The notes below the pieces were generated by a model. That model had not been told where the DNA came from, did no database searches, and saw only the letters and a list, made by a program, of their open reading frames with translations. A stretch of 52,947 nt of DNA from assembly GCF_000257645.1 (NCBI RefSeq), contig NZ_AJHJ01000033.1:1-52947 (forward strand), given 5' to 3'. Made by a program: the position numbers and the translations under genes. This DNA is from Serratia sp. M24T3 (GTDB lineage: Bacteria > Pseudomonadota > Gammaproteobacteria > Enterobacterales > Enterobacteriaceae). Positions 11,504 through 18,821 of this stretch are shown here, piece by piece. Numbering within the stretch: position 1 is the stretch's first letter; each line of letters opens with the position of its first letter.

Positions 11504-11785
11504 TTAGGGCATCGGCCAATTGGTTGGCGTTTTACTCATCACATCGATAAATACGTCTTTCGAGGCCAACCAGAAATGCGTCATCGCTTCAATACTCAAG
11601 TTCATACCCATTAATCCCATGACAAACCAGAACGTCATCGACAGGCCAAGGCCACTGCATACAAATGCCAGGGTATTCTTACTGGTTTGACGGCAAACTA
11701 CATTGAGTTGGCTGGCGAAAAACATCATAAAGGCGCTCAGTAATTCCCAGCGCATCATCATGAAACCAGTAGTCAGGGTATTCAT
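11504..11785 (-). CDS. yjcB: YjcB-family small inner-membrane protein
   Basis: A 93-residue hydrophobic protein that aligns along its whole length with E. coli YjcB. Shared features include the N-terminal T-L-T-T-G, R-W-(E/Q)-L-L-S-A, a central S-G-L-G segment and the C-terminal P-x-x-W-P-M. Two to three membrane helices are visible (about 5-27, 38-62 and possibly beyond). Function is unknown. AAGGA lies upstream of the start. A perfect CRP-site core lies 121 bp upstream on this gene's promoter side, suggesting catabolite control. Confidence 0.88.
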   Translation of the reverse strand: MNTLTTGFMMMRWELLSAFMMFFASQLNVVCRQTSKNTLAFVCSGLGLSMTFWFVMGLMGMNLSIEAMTHFWLASKDVFIDVMSKTPTNWPMP

Positions 11786-12503
11786 CGGTTCTCATTCCTT
11801 AGTGCAATCAATCTTTTACGCTTACTAAACGGCATAATTCCATGGCAAAGCCATGAATTTAAATAGGTAATGGTAGAAGTTTGGAAAAGTTAAATGGTGT
11901 CAAAGTGTGATTCAGGTCACATTCTATCATCTGTTTTTAGAATTGTGCAAAAAACAATCTGGAATAATAACCGACATAAATCGTCTAAAAGTTATTAAAA
12001 AATGCACCTTATACTTTTTTAACGAAAATTTAACTCAGTTGGTCAAACTGATTACGGGTGATGGCCTAAGAATTTTCTCACCATCGGTGGCAGTAGTTTG
12101 GATTCTCTTCAGGCCAAAGATTTGTAAATCAGTAAATAAATTTATGAAATGGAGCCGATTAGGTATCAAATTCGAGGGATTTGACTAATTTATAACTAGG
12201 AAGTATAAGTTTTTTTTGAGTAGTTTTAGGTTGCAACGTAATTACCAAGAAAAATCCTAGTCATACCGTATGGATTTAGTGGCTATTTTTGCATGAAATT
12301 TAAGCAATATCTGGCTGCGGGATTTAAAGTGCCAGGTGGAAGTTTTGATAAATATTAAAAGTCGATATAAAAAATGGCTATAAGCGCTTTTTTCGGGTTT
12401 TTACGTCTTAATTCAAATTTAATGAATTAAGCCTATTCATGATGTGCGCCTAAAATTATATTTTTAAGTGCCGTTAGGATGACTCTTTATATTTAAGGGA
12501 ACT
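11786..12503. other. Long AT-rich intergenic region between yjcB and the LuxR-type regulator
   Basis: About 720 bp without a supportable gene. It holds the divergent promoters of yjcB (left) and the RcsB-like regulator (right). The only clear element is a CRP-site core at 11906-11921. A 93-codon open frame at 11907-12188 lacks a ribosome-binding site, begins inside the CRP site and matches nothing I know. Confidence 0.6.
11906..11921. promoter_or_regulatory. CRP (cAMP receptor protein) binding site
   Basis: TGTGATTCAGGTCACA matches the CRP core TGTGA-N6-TCACA at every conserved position and sits in AT-rich flanks. It lies 121 bp upstream of the yjcB start and 583 bp upstream of the regulator gene, so yjcB is the more likely target. 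Confidence 0.75.
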
Positions 12504-13118
12504 ATGAAAAACTTGGTCTTAATGGAACCGCATTCCTTTACCTGTATGGCTATTAGAACGCTCATTCCTGAAGATGTAAAAATCAGAGGCGCGCTAAAAG
12601 GTTATCCTCCGTTACAGTCTATGCTTGATGCAGAAATGATCGATATTGTCATTATGGAAATATACGATACGAATTTATTTCCCATGGATGGTATAGACTT
12701 TATACGACGCAATGTACATCATTGGAATCGTGTAACACTGATTATTTGTACGGATGTTGATAATATTTTTCTTATCAAAGAGTTAATGAAGTGTAAGGCC
12801 CGCGTTCTTATATCTAAAAAAGATGACATTGCTTCTATTCAGCATGCTATCGATAAAGGTATTTCGGGCGATTATTACTGTAGCTCTAACTTACTTGCTG
12901 TTGTTAATGCTGATAATAATCAGCTATCTTTAACTTCAAGCGAGCTGAGGGTGATGTCGTTATTATTGAATAACAATACGCCGATTGAAATATCGGAGTA
13001 TCTTGGCGTCAGCTATAAAACGGTACAAACGCATAAAAGAAACGTTATGCAAAAATTGGGTGCTAGAAATAGTTTCGGATTATTAAAAATAGGCTATGAA
13101 TATAAGGCTAAATTATAG
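12504..13118 (+). CDS. RcsB-like LuxR-family transcription regulator with degenerate receiver
   Basis: A 204-residue protein with an N-terminal receiver-like domain (about 1-125) and a C-terminal LuxR-type helix-turn-helix (about 143-200, LTSSELRVM to VMQKLGARN). The layout resembles RcsB. The acidic pair that binds Mg2+ is replaced by E8-P9, and the phosphoacceptor aspartate position appears to be E52 in I-V-I-M-E-I, although the conserved lysine is kept near 105. It is therefore probably not controlled by normal phosphotransfer, like RcsA, BglJ, GadE or MatA, which partner with RcsB. GGGAACT lies just upstream of the start. Codon use is AT-rich. It lies 2 kb upstream of wza, with ogt between, so control of the exopolysaccharide genes is a reasonable but unproven idea. 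It is not a clear RcsA orthologue. Confidence 0.85.
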   Translation: MKNLVLMEPHSFTCMAIRTLIPEDVKIRGALKGYPPLQSMLDAEMIDIVIMEIYDTNLFPMDGIDFIRRNVHHWNRVTLIICTDVDNIFLIKELMKCKARVLISKKDDIASIQHAIDKGISGDYYCSSNLLAVVNADNNQLSLTSSELRVMSLLLNNNTPIEISEYLGVSYKTVQTHKRNVMQKLGARNSFGLLKIGYEYKAKL

Positions 13119-13212
13119 TATTGCGTAATCTTCACCAGCCTGGGTGTTTCCCCACCATTCTATAATCCTTATACTGAGGGAAGTGACTAGGCTGCCTTAA
13201 GGACGTGAATAA

Positions 13213-13746
13213 ATGGAATGCACATTCAAACTGATGCCGTCTCCTGTCGGGATGCTAACTTTGATAGCCCGAGGAAATGCTCTTGCCGCCGTGCTTTGGG
13301 AACATGAGCGAAAAAATCGCGTCCGGCTTGGTGTGTTAACAGAAGACAGCTCCCATCCAATATTGCTTGAAACCGAAAATCAGCTGAACGAATATTTTTC
13401 CGGAACTCGGACTCAGTTTCAGCTGGATCTGGATTTTCAAGGCACTGAATTTCAAAAGCAGGTCTGGCAAGCCCTGCTAGACATTCCTTATGGTGAAACC
13501 CGCAGTTACGGTCAAATTGCCCTTTCCCTGGGCAATCCCAAGTCAGTTCGCGCCGTGGGGGCTGCCAACGGCCGGAATCCGATTTCTATTATTGCCCCCT
13601 GCCATCGAGTGATTGGTGCTTGCGGATCATTGACTGGTTTTGCTGGTGGTCTGGAGGCAAAAGCCTTTTTATTGACTCTTGAAGGGCATAATTTTTCCAA
13701 ATCGGATCAGACTGCGCTTGCCTATCAAACCGAGCTGCCTTTTTAA
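13213..13746 (+). CDS. ogt: Ogt, methylated-DNA-[protein]-cysteine S-methyltransferase
   Basis: A 177-residue suicide DNA-repair protein that transfers alkyl groups from O6-alkylguanine or O4-alkylthymine to its own cysteine. The active site P-C-H-R-V-I-G places the acceptor at C130. The helix-turn-helix segment S-Y-G-Q-I-A and the R-A-V-G-A-A-N-G arginine-finger region precede it as in the family. There is no Ada-type N-terminal metal-binding domain, so it is the constitutive Ogt form. GGACGTGAATAA precedes the start. Confidence 0.93.
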   Translation: MECTFKLMPSPVGMLTLIARGNALAAVLWEHERKNRVRLGVLTEDSSHPILLETENQLNEYFSGTRTQFQLDLDFQGTEFQKQVWQALLDIPYGETRSYGQIALSLGNPKSVRAVGAANGRNPISIIAPCHRVIGACGSLTGFAGGLEAKAFLLTLEGHNFSKSDQTALAYQTELPF

Positions 13747-13881
13747 TGGCATCCAGACATCTTGCGTATTATCGCGCTATATAGACATCGTTTTACTGTT
13801 AAATTTTACTTATGTTAATGTGTTTTTCTGTCGGCTGATGCTAATGGATGATCATGTTATTTCATAATAAATTTATGATGA

Positions 13882-13895
13882 TAAGAAAATCCGGT
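13882..13895 (+). promoter_or_regulatory. Possible RcsAB box upstream of the exopolysaccharide leader
   Basis: TAAGAAAATCCGGT agrees with the RcsAB consensus (TRVGAAWAWTSYGR) at 11 of 14 positions. It lies about 375 bp upstream of the JUMPstart element, where promoters of capsule and exopolysaccharide operons of this group carry such boxes. The match is imperfect and the transcription start is unknown. Confidence 0.4.
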
Positions 13896-14256
13896 TTAAT
13901 CCTATCGTTAAAAATCCTAAAACTTGGTTAACTCAGTGTGCTTGGACAATAGACAACAATTGTCTAGTCTGAAATGTAGGGCTCGAAAGAGTTTTTGCGT
14001 GGCTTGCGGCAAAAATTATGTCATTTTCAGATAGTTTCATTATATTCTGATAGGCAAGTAAGTCATTGTATCAAAAATGGGTCTTTCTGTTTTCCTCGAT
14101 TTCTTCGCGAGTGTTGCTGTTTGTTAAGAGGTCAGGATAGTGGCTCATGCCAAAAGGGATTTTTTAGGCCGATATCACACTATAAATTAGGATATTTGTT
14201 GGTTTATTACTCTATTGCCAGAACAATTATCCTACGATTGACGGGCAAGGAGCCCA

Positions 14257-14294
14257 CAGTGCTATGGTTGCTGCTAAGCCATGGCGGTAGCGTG
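14257..14294 (+). promoter_or_regulatory. JUMPstart sequence with ops element (RfaH recruitment)
   Basis: The block begins CAGTGCTATGGTTGCTG and ends with GGCGGTAGCGTG at 14283-14294. The latter is an exact copy of the 12-base ops element at which RfaH is loaded on paused RNA polymerase in capsule, LPS and exopolysaccharide operons. It predicts a long RfaH-dependent transcript into wza-wzb. Its distance from wza (about 820 bp) is unusually long. Confidence 0.92.
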
Positions 14295-14535
14295 CTTATA
14301 AAACGCGTCAATAAAAACTGTATGTTGAAAAATCTGTAGTCTCATCACCCGCCTGTGGCATTATCATTGTCAGGATTTCTTTTGTCTCAGCTTGGCCGTG
14401 TGCAAAGATTTAGTTCGATGACACCTACAAGTTTCAAACGTTGAGCTATTTGTTAGCCATTTAGACGATCGGGATGAATGACTCAGCGTAAATTGCCCTA
14501 TCTTTTATCTGCATTAAAGGAAAGAGAGCAACCTG

Positions 14536-14778
14536 ATGGCAAAAACAGTGGCGATAAAACGAGCTCCTTCAAAAACTCTTTTTTCTGAGATATGCAGCCT
14601 TGCCTTCTTGTTGACAGGTAGCTCAGCAATCCGATCGCTGCAACACATCAATGATTCACGCACAAATTTTCCCTGGTTAGCCGCCCGCATTATTATCCTG
14701 CAACAGATAGCCAGTGTTATCGGTGTGAAGTGGATCAGAGTGGGAAGTCAAAAAAAGATCAGCTATCTTTTACTTTGA
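14536..14778 (+). CDS. Doubtful 80-codon ORF in the exopolysaccharide leader
   Basis: The frame encodes 80 residues starting M-A-K-T-V-A-I-K-R and ending in K-K-I-S-Y-L-L-L. AAAGGAAAGAGAG lies upstream of the ATG, but at a rather long distance (about 10-17 nt). I recognise no family. It overlaps a second frame (14730-14879) that contains a membrane-helix-like stretch, so the pair could be remnants of one broken gene. It could equally be a chance frame. Confidence 0.25.
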   Translation: MAKTVAIKRAPSKTLFSEICSLAFLLTGSSAIRSLQHINDSRTNFPWLAARIIILQQIASVIGVKWIRVGSQKKISYLLL

Positions 14779-14879
14779 GACGACTAGTTTTCAGATTTGT
14801 AATTGCGGCTGCGTTGTCCTTATTTATCATAATAGTTATTATCGTCAAAGTTATCGACTTGATGAAGCAATCGAGCTGA
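14730..14879 (+). CDS. Doubtful 49-codon membrane-segment ORF in the exopolysaccharide leader
   Basis: From a GTG at 14730 the frame reads polar residues (D-Q-S-G-K-S-K-K-D-Q), then basic R-R-L-V-F-R, then an Ile/Val/Ala-rich hydrophobic segment of about 20 residues, and ends K-Q-S-S. This polar-basic-hydrophobic pattern looks like a small single-pass membrane protein, or the end of one whose start lies in the frame at 14536. The start codon is uncertain and no convincing ribosome-binding site is seen. Confidence 0.25.
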   Translation: MDQSGKSKKDQLSFTLRRLVFRFVIAAALSLFIIIVIIVKVIDLMKQSS

Positions 14880-15115
14880 AGGCAACATGGCTTGGTCGTT
14901 GAGACCTATATCTTGCTGTATGCCAATCAACCTGCGACAGTGGTAACCCGATGAAGAAAAAAGTAACAGTAATATTGTTGGGGCCAGTGCTAAATTGGAT
15001 TTACCTTTAGACCTCTAAGCTACCTGGTTATGTAACGTGGTCGGGCAATAAAATAGGGGATATGGGTGATAGCGCGTCCTTTCCGTAACTTGACTCTAAC
15101 TTTGAACAAATTTCA

Positions 15116-16261
15116 ATGACAAAAAAATATGCATTCAAGTTGACAGCGATGGCTGTTTTTATAGGACTTCTCAGTGGTTGTACGATAATTCCTGGTCAGG
15201 GTTTAAGCACTCTTGGCAAAAATGAGGTTAAGCAACCTGACAGCGGAACCGACTGGGATTCCAAAATTAATGTCTATCCGATGACACCGCAACTGGTAGC
15301 CAAATTGCGTAGTGCGCCTGTCGTGGCTAGACCAAATCCTGAATTAGATGCATTAATAAGCCGTTATCAATATCGTATCGGTGTTGGTGATGTCTTGAAT
15401 ATTACCGTGTGGGATCATCCGGAGCTAACTACTCCCGCGGGCACTTATCGCAGCGCTGCCGAGAGCGGTAACTGGGTCGGTGCAGACGGTAATATCTTCT
15501 ATCCTTACATTGGTAATGTTTATGTTGTGGGTAAAACTATTGATGAAGTTCGTCAAGAAGTTGCCAAGCGCCTTGTGACCTATATTCAAAGCCCGCAGGT
15601 TGACGTTAGTGTTGCCGCTTTCCGTTCGCAGAAAGCTTATATTTCCGGTGAGGTGACAAAGTCTGGTCAGTTACCGATTTCGAACATACCGTTGACCGTC
15701 GTTGATGCAATAAATGATGCGGGTGGACTGCTGGAGGATGCCGACTGGCGTAATGCCATATTGACGCATAATGGCAAAGATCAGAATATCGATCTCTCCG
15801 CTTTACTCCAGAAAGGTGACCTGACCCAAAACCATTTACTTTATCCTGACGACATACTTTATGTGCCGCGTAATGATAGCCAAAAAGTATTTGTGATGGG
15901 TGAAGTTGTTAAACAGAATACTCAAAAAATCGACAGTAGTGGCATGACACTTGCCGAGGCATTAGGAAACGCAGACGGTATTAGCCAAATTACCTCTGAT
16001 GCCACCGGTGTCTTTGTTATCCGCCAGATAAAAGGTGGTGATAAACAGGGCCATATAGCCAATATTTATCAGCTCAATGCTAAAGATGCGACCGCGATGG
16101 TTATGGCATCACAGTTCCAGCTCCAGCCGTACGATATCGTTTATGTGACTAGTACACCGCTGACCCGTTGGAACCGCGTAATCTCACAATTGGTTCCAAC
16201 TATTACCGGCGCAAACCAGCAGATCCAATCAATCCGTTATATCAGGGATTGGAATCAGTGA
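15116..16261 (+). CDS. wza: Wza, outer-membrane polysaccharide export lipoprotein
   Basis: A 381-residue outer-membrane lipoprotein that forms the octameric export channel for group 1 capsule or colanic-acid-type polysaccharide. The lipobox L-L-S-G-C puts the lipidated cysteine at C22. A Poly_export domain follows ([10 protein letters not shown] near 91-100 and [12 protein letters not shown]), then two SLBB beta-grasp domains. The C-terminal R-W-N-R segment marks the amphipathic transmembrane helix. Sequence follows E. coli Wza (379 residues) closely. wzb follows 26 bp downstream. Wza normally works with the tyrosine kinase Wzc, which is not in the window. Confidence 0.95.
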   Translation: MTKKYAFKLTAMAVFIGLLSGCTIIPGQGLSTLGKNEVKQPDSGTDWDSKINVYPMTPQLVAKLRSAPVVARPNPELDALISRYQYRIGVGDVLNITVWDHPELTTPAGTYRSAAESGNWVGADGNIFYPYIGNVYVVGKTIDEVRQEVAKRLVTYIQSPQVDVSVAAFRSQKAYISGEVTKSGQLPISNIPLTVVDAINDAGGLLEDADWRNAILTHNGKDQNIDLSALLQKGDLTQNHLLYPDDILYVPRNDSQKVFVMGEVVKQNTQKIDSSGMTLAEALGNADGISQITSDATGVFVIRQIKGGDKQGHIANIYQLNAKDATAMVMASQFQLQPYDIVYVTSTPLTRWNRVISQLVPTITGANQQIQSIRYIRDWNQ

Positions 16262-16287
16262 TGAATATAAGTAACTGGGCATAATTT

Positions 16288-16722
16288 ATGTTTAATTCGG
16301 TGCTAATCGTATGTACTGGTAATATCTGCCGTTCTCCTACGGCAGAGAGAAGACTGCGCCAATTATTACCGGACATGAAGATTGATTCGGCGGGTGTTGG
16401 AGCTTTGGTTGACCATGAGGCCGATCAGGACGCATCACTTATCGCAGAAAAACATGGGCTTTCACTGGTAGATCATAAAGGACGGCAATTTAATGCCGCA
16501 TTAGCTCGCCAGTATGATTTGATACTAGTGATGGAGCAGTCACACATTGAGCAGGTGACGCGCCAGGCAATTGAAGCCAGAGGTAAAACTCTGCTTTTAG
16601 GGCATTGGTTAGATAAGAAAGAGATCCCCGATCCCTATCGTAAAAGTCGTGAGGCTTTTGAACATGTTTATCAATTGATTGATAAATCCTGCCTAAGTTG
16701 GTCAAAGAAGCTAGGCAGTTAA
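16288..16722 (+). CDS. wzb: Wzb, low-molecular-weight protein-tyrosine phosphatase
   Basis: A 144-residue low-molecular-weight phosphatase with the signature C9-T-G-N-I-C-R15-S and the general acid D115 in I-P-D-P-Y. In group 1 capsule and colanic-acid systems Wzb dephosphorylates the C-terminal tyrosine tail of Wzc, cycling the export complex. It directly follows wza, as usual. Normally wzc would come next; here a strong terminator follows within 50 bp and no wzc is seen, so the partner must lie elsewhere or be lost. Confidence 0.95.
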   Translation: MFNSVLIVCTGNICRSPTAERRLRQLLPDMKIDSAGVGALVDHEADQDASLIAEKHGLSLVDHKGRQFNAALARQYDLILVMEQSHIEQVTRQAIEARGKTLLLGHWLDKKEIPDPYRKSREAFEHVYQLIDKSCLSWSKKLGS

Positions 16723-17069
16723 AACGTTAACGTTGGTTACTGCATAGTGCTAGGCAATATCTGAAAATAAGATTCAGCTCTTTAATACCCAAGAGCTGAA
16801 TCAGTTTTTTTGGTAAACTAAGTCATAAAAAATTATTACTAGCGTAATTTGATGATTCCCCCGACGGATTATACTTTCAGAGCCTTTTTGCACTGTTTTA
16901 ATATGCATTGAATTAATTTTGGCTGAACAGCGGTTGGCCAATGCTGCAATTTTTGGTTTCAGTAATAAAAACAGGTTGTACTTAACGGGTCAAAACGATT
17001 TAGAACTAGAAAATCCCAATATATCCACTTCTCTCGTTTTGCTTTCTCTCCTTTCTGAGGACTCACATA
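16723..17069. other. Intergenic gap where wzc would be expected
   Basis: About 350 bp holding the wza-wzb terminator and the presumed promoter of the wbaP-type gene. No remnant of a tyrosine kinase is readable in any frame. A frame at 16919-17188 overlaps the next gene and is not credible. Confidence 0.6.
16771..16812 (+). terminator. Strong intrinsic terminator after wzb
   Basis: A perfect 12-bp stem (GATTCAGCTCTT/AAGAGCTGAATC) with an 8-nt loop is followed within three bases by TTTTTTT. It ends the wza-wzb transcript and separates it from the downstream phosphotransferase gene. Confidence 0.88.
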
Positions 17070-18497
17070 ATGCGTTTTGCCAGAAATTTATGGGTTACTT
17101 TTGCCCTGGCTCTATCAGATTTTATAAGTTTTGCTCTTTCGTTATATCTGGCTATTGGTGTAATGCACCTGACTTTGAGTCACTATGATATTGAAGTACC
17201 TGAAACACAGATTGAGGGATGGGTATTCCTTCACTGGTTATTAGCATGCAGTATGGTGATTTGGTGCGGTGTTCGCCTGCGTCATTATTTTTATCGTAAG
17301 ACCTTCTGGTTCGAGCTCAAAGAAATCCTTCGCACACTGATCATTTTTGCAATCGTCGAGATAGCGGTCATCGCATTCGCCAAGTGGTATTTTTCTCGCT
17401 ATTTATGGTGCACCACCTGGGCATTTGTGGTCATCTTAGTACCCGCCGCCCGCATGTTTACCAAGCTATTGTTAGTTAAGTTGGGGCTTTGGCAGCGCGA
17501 TACTATGATTATTGGCAGCGGCAAGAATGCCGTGGAAGCCTGCAAAGCCATTTCGGATGAAACTAATATGGGTCTTCGCGTAATAGGTTTCATTTCTAAT
17601 AAACCTTCTGAACTGCCTGATGATCGTCTTGAGGGACTTCCGGTAGTTCATGCCAATGCCAAGTGGCTGGATAATGGCATCGATAAACGTATGCAGTTTA
17701 TAGTTGCGGTTGAAAATGATGAAGGTGATATCCGTAACTCCTGGCTGCGTGAGCTGATGATTAAAGGTTATCGCTACGTTTCCGTTATTCCGACATTGCG
17801 CGGTATGCCGCTTGACAGTACTGATATGTCCTTTATTTTTAGCCACGAAGTCATGATTTTCCGTGTTCATAATAATCTGGCAAAATGGTCATCACGCATT
17901 ATTAAACGAATGTTCGATATTTGTGCTTCGCTAGCAATAATTATTCTGCTCTCTCCTGCGCTACTTTATATTATGCGTAAAGTTAAAAAGGATGGCGGTC
18001 CTGCTATTTATGGTCATGAACGTATCGGCAAGAGTGGCATTCCATTTAAGTGTTTAAAATTCCGCTCCATGGCGATTAATTCAAAAGAATTATTGGCAGA
18101 GCTGTTAGAAACAGATGCTGAAGCTCGAGCCGAATGGGAGGAGACGTTTAAGCTTAAAAACGATCCGCGCGTGACCAAAATTGGTAGCCTGTTGCGCCGC
18201 ACCAGTCTGGATGAACTTCCTCAGCTGTTTAACGTGCTGAAAGGGGAGATGAGCCTGGTAGGTCCGCGTCCAATTATTCATGCCGAGCTAGAACGTTATC
18301 GCGACCAGGTTGATTATTATCTGTTAAGCAAGCCTGGAATGACTGGCCTTTGGCAGGTCAGCGGCCGAAGTGACGTTGACTATGAAACTCGCGTCTATTT
18401 TGATGCCTGGTATGTGAAAAACTGGTCAATGTGGAATGATATCGCAATTCTTTTCAAAACTGTCGGTGTAGTATTCAAACGCGATGGCGCTTATTAA
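17070..18497 (+). CDS. wbaP: WbaP-type undecaprenyl-phosphate hexose-1-phosphate transferase
   Basis: A 475-residue polyisoprenyl-phosphate hexose phosphotransferase that starts repeat-unit synthesis by moving hexose-1-phosphate (galactose in WbaP/AmsG, glucose in WcaJ) from UDP-sugar to undecaprenyl phosphate. Four N-terminal membrane helices (about 5-35, 50-68, 85-105, 112-130) are followed by a Rossmann-like CoA-binding-type region with M-I-I-G-S-G-K near 146. A fifth hydrophobic segment and the catalytic domain follow, marked by K-R-M-F-D-I, K-F-R-S-M, D-E-L-P-Q-L-F-N-V-L-K-G-E-M-S and P-G-M-T-G-L-W-Q-V-S-G-R. Length suits WbaP. GAGGACTCACATA precedes the start. The sugar specificity cannot be proved from sequence. 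Confidence 0.88.
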   Translation: MRFARNLWVTFALALSDFISFALSLYLAIGVMHLTLSHYDIEVPETQIEGWVFLHWLLACSMVIWCGVRLRHYFYRKTFWFELKEILRTLIIFAIVEIAVIAFAKWYFSRYLWCTTWAFVVILVPAARMFTKLLLVKLGLWQRDTMIIGSGKNAVEACKAISDETNMGLRVIGFISNKPSELPDDRLEGLPVVHANAKWLDNGIDKRMQFIVAVENDEGDIRNSWLRELMIKGYRYVSVIPTLRGMPLDSTDMSFIFSHEVMIFRVHNNLAKWSSRIIKRMFDICASLAIIILLSPALLYIMRKVKKDGGPAIYGHERIGKSGIPFKCLKFRSMAINSKELLAELLETDAEARAEWEETFKLKNDPRVTKIGSLLRRTSLDELPQLFNVLKGEMSLVGPRPIIHAELERYRDQVDYYLLSKPGMTGLWQVSGRSDVDYETRVYFDAWYVKNWSMWNDIAILFKTVGVVFKRDGAY

Positions 18498-18533
18498 TAC
18501 CAAAATTTAATACTTCTGCTGCTTGTTTTATGC

Positions 18534-18566
18534 AAAGCCGGTCCTGATTCAGGTCCGGCTTTTTTA
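18534..18566 (+). terminator. Intrinsic terminator after the wbaP-type gene
   Basis: AAGCCGG and TCCGGCTT arms with an inner CCTGATTCAGG pairing are followed by TTTTTA. It closes a probably monocistronic unit. Confidence 0.85.
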
Positions 18567-18577
18567 TTGGGTGCGGA

Positions 18578-18679
18578 TTACCGTAGTAAGGGCTCAACGA
18601 TAGGGACAATCTTCTGCCAGTTAATGAAAATCAGAATTGCTGCGGCTGCTAAAACGATGAATACCCATTTTCCAAGCAT
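18578..18679 (-). CDS. Small single-pass membrane protein, 33 residues, unknown
   Basis: On the minus strand an ATG at 18679 is preceded by AGAGGA with six bases spacing, a strong ribosome-binding site. The frame encodes 33 residues: M-L-G-K-W, then a hydrophobic run of about 16 residues rich in Val, Ile and Ala, then N-W-Q-K and a short tail ending L-L-R. It reads as one transmembrane helix with flanking charges. It is transcribed against the wbaP-type gene and divergently from the GH28 gene, with a possible -10 (TATAAG) about 50 bp upstream. I know no named family for it. Confidence 0.55.
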   Translation of the reverse strand: MLGKWVFIVLAAAAILIFINWQKIVPIVEPLLR

Positions 18680-18821
18680 ATCCGTTCCTCTGTTCTCTGA
18701 AGTAGATTCCTAATCTTTTATCTTATACCGCATGAATGTGTTGATTTACTTAAAATGTGTTTAATTAGTGTTGCGGTTTTTTGCCGCATGCTGAGAGACG
18801 ACTTTTTAAAGGCAACGAGCT

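Larger units (their letters stand above)
13747..15115. other. 1.4-kb leader/promoter region of the exopolysaccharide genes
   Basis: No well-supported protein gene is seen between ogt and wza. The region holds a possible RcsAB box (13882-13895) and a 15-bp palindrome AGACAA-CAA-TTGTCT (13951-13965). A JUMPstart/ops element lies at 14257-14294, with about 820 bp between it and wza. Several short open frames occur, including 14536-14778, 14730-14879 and two 19-codon frames starting at about 14888 and 14951. The frame at 13995-14339 spans the JUMPstart element and is not credible. Confidence 0.6.

Noticed and set aside
11907-12188. 93-codon open frame between yjcB and the regulator
   Set aside because: It begins inside the CRP site, has no ribosome-binding site, and matches no known protein.
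12475-12488. RcsAB-like sequence just before the RcsB-like regulator
   Set aside because: About 10 of 14 positions at best, and it lies within 20 bp of the start codon, probably inside the transcript.
13995-14339. 114-codon open frame upstream of wza
   Set aside because: It runs across the JUMPstart/ops element, has odd composition (Cys/Arg-rich) and no start signal.
16919-17188. 89-codon frame before the wbaP-type gene
   Set aside because: It overlaps the start of a well-supported gene in another frame and has no family match.
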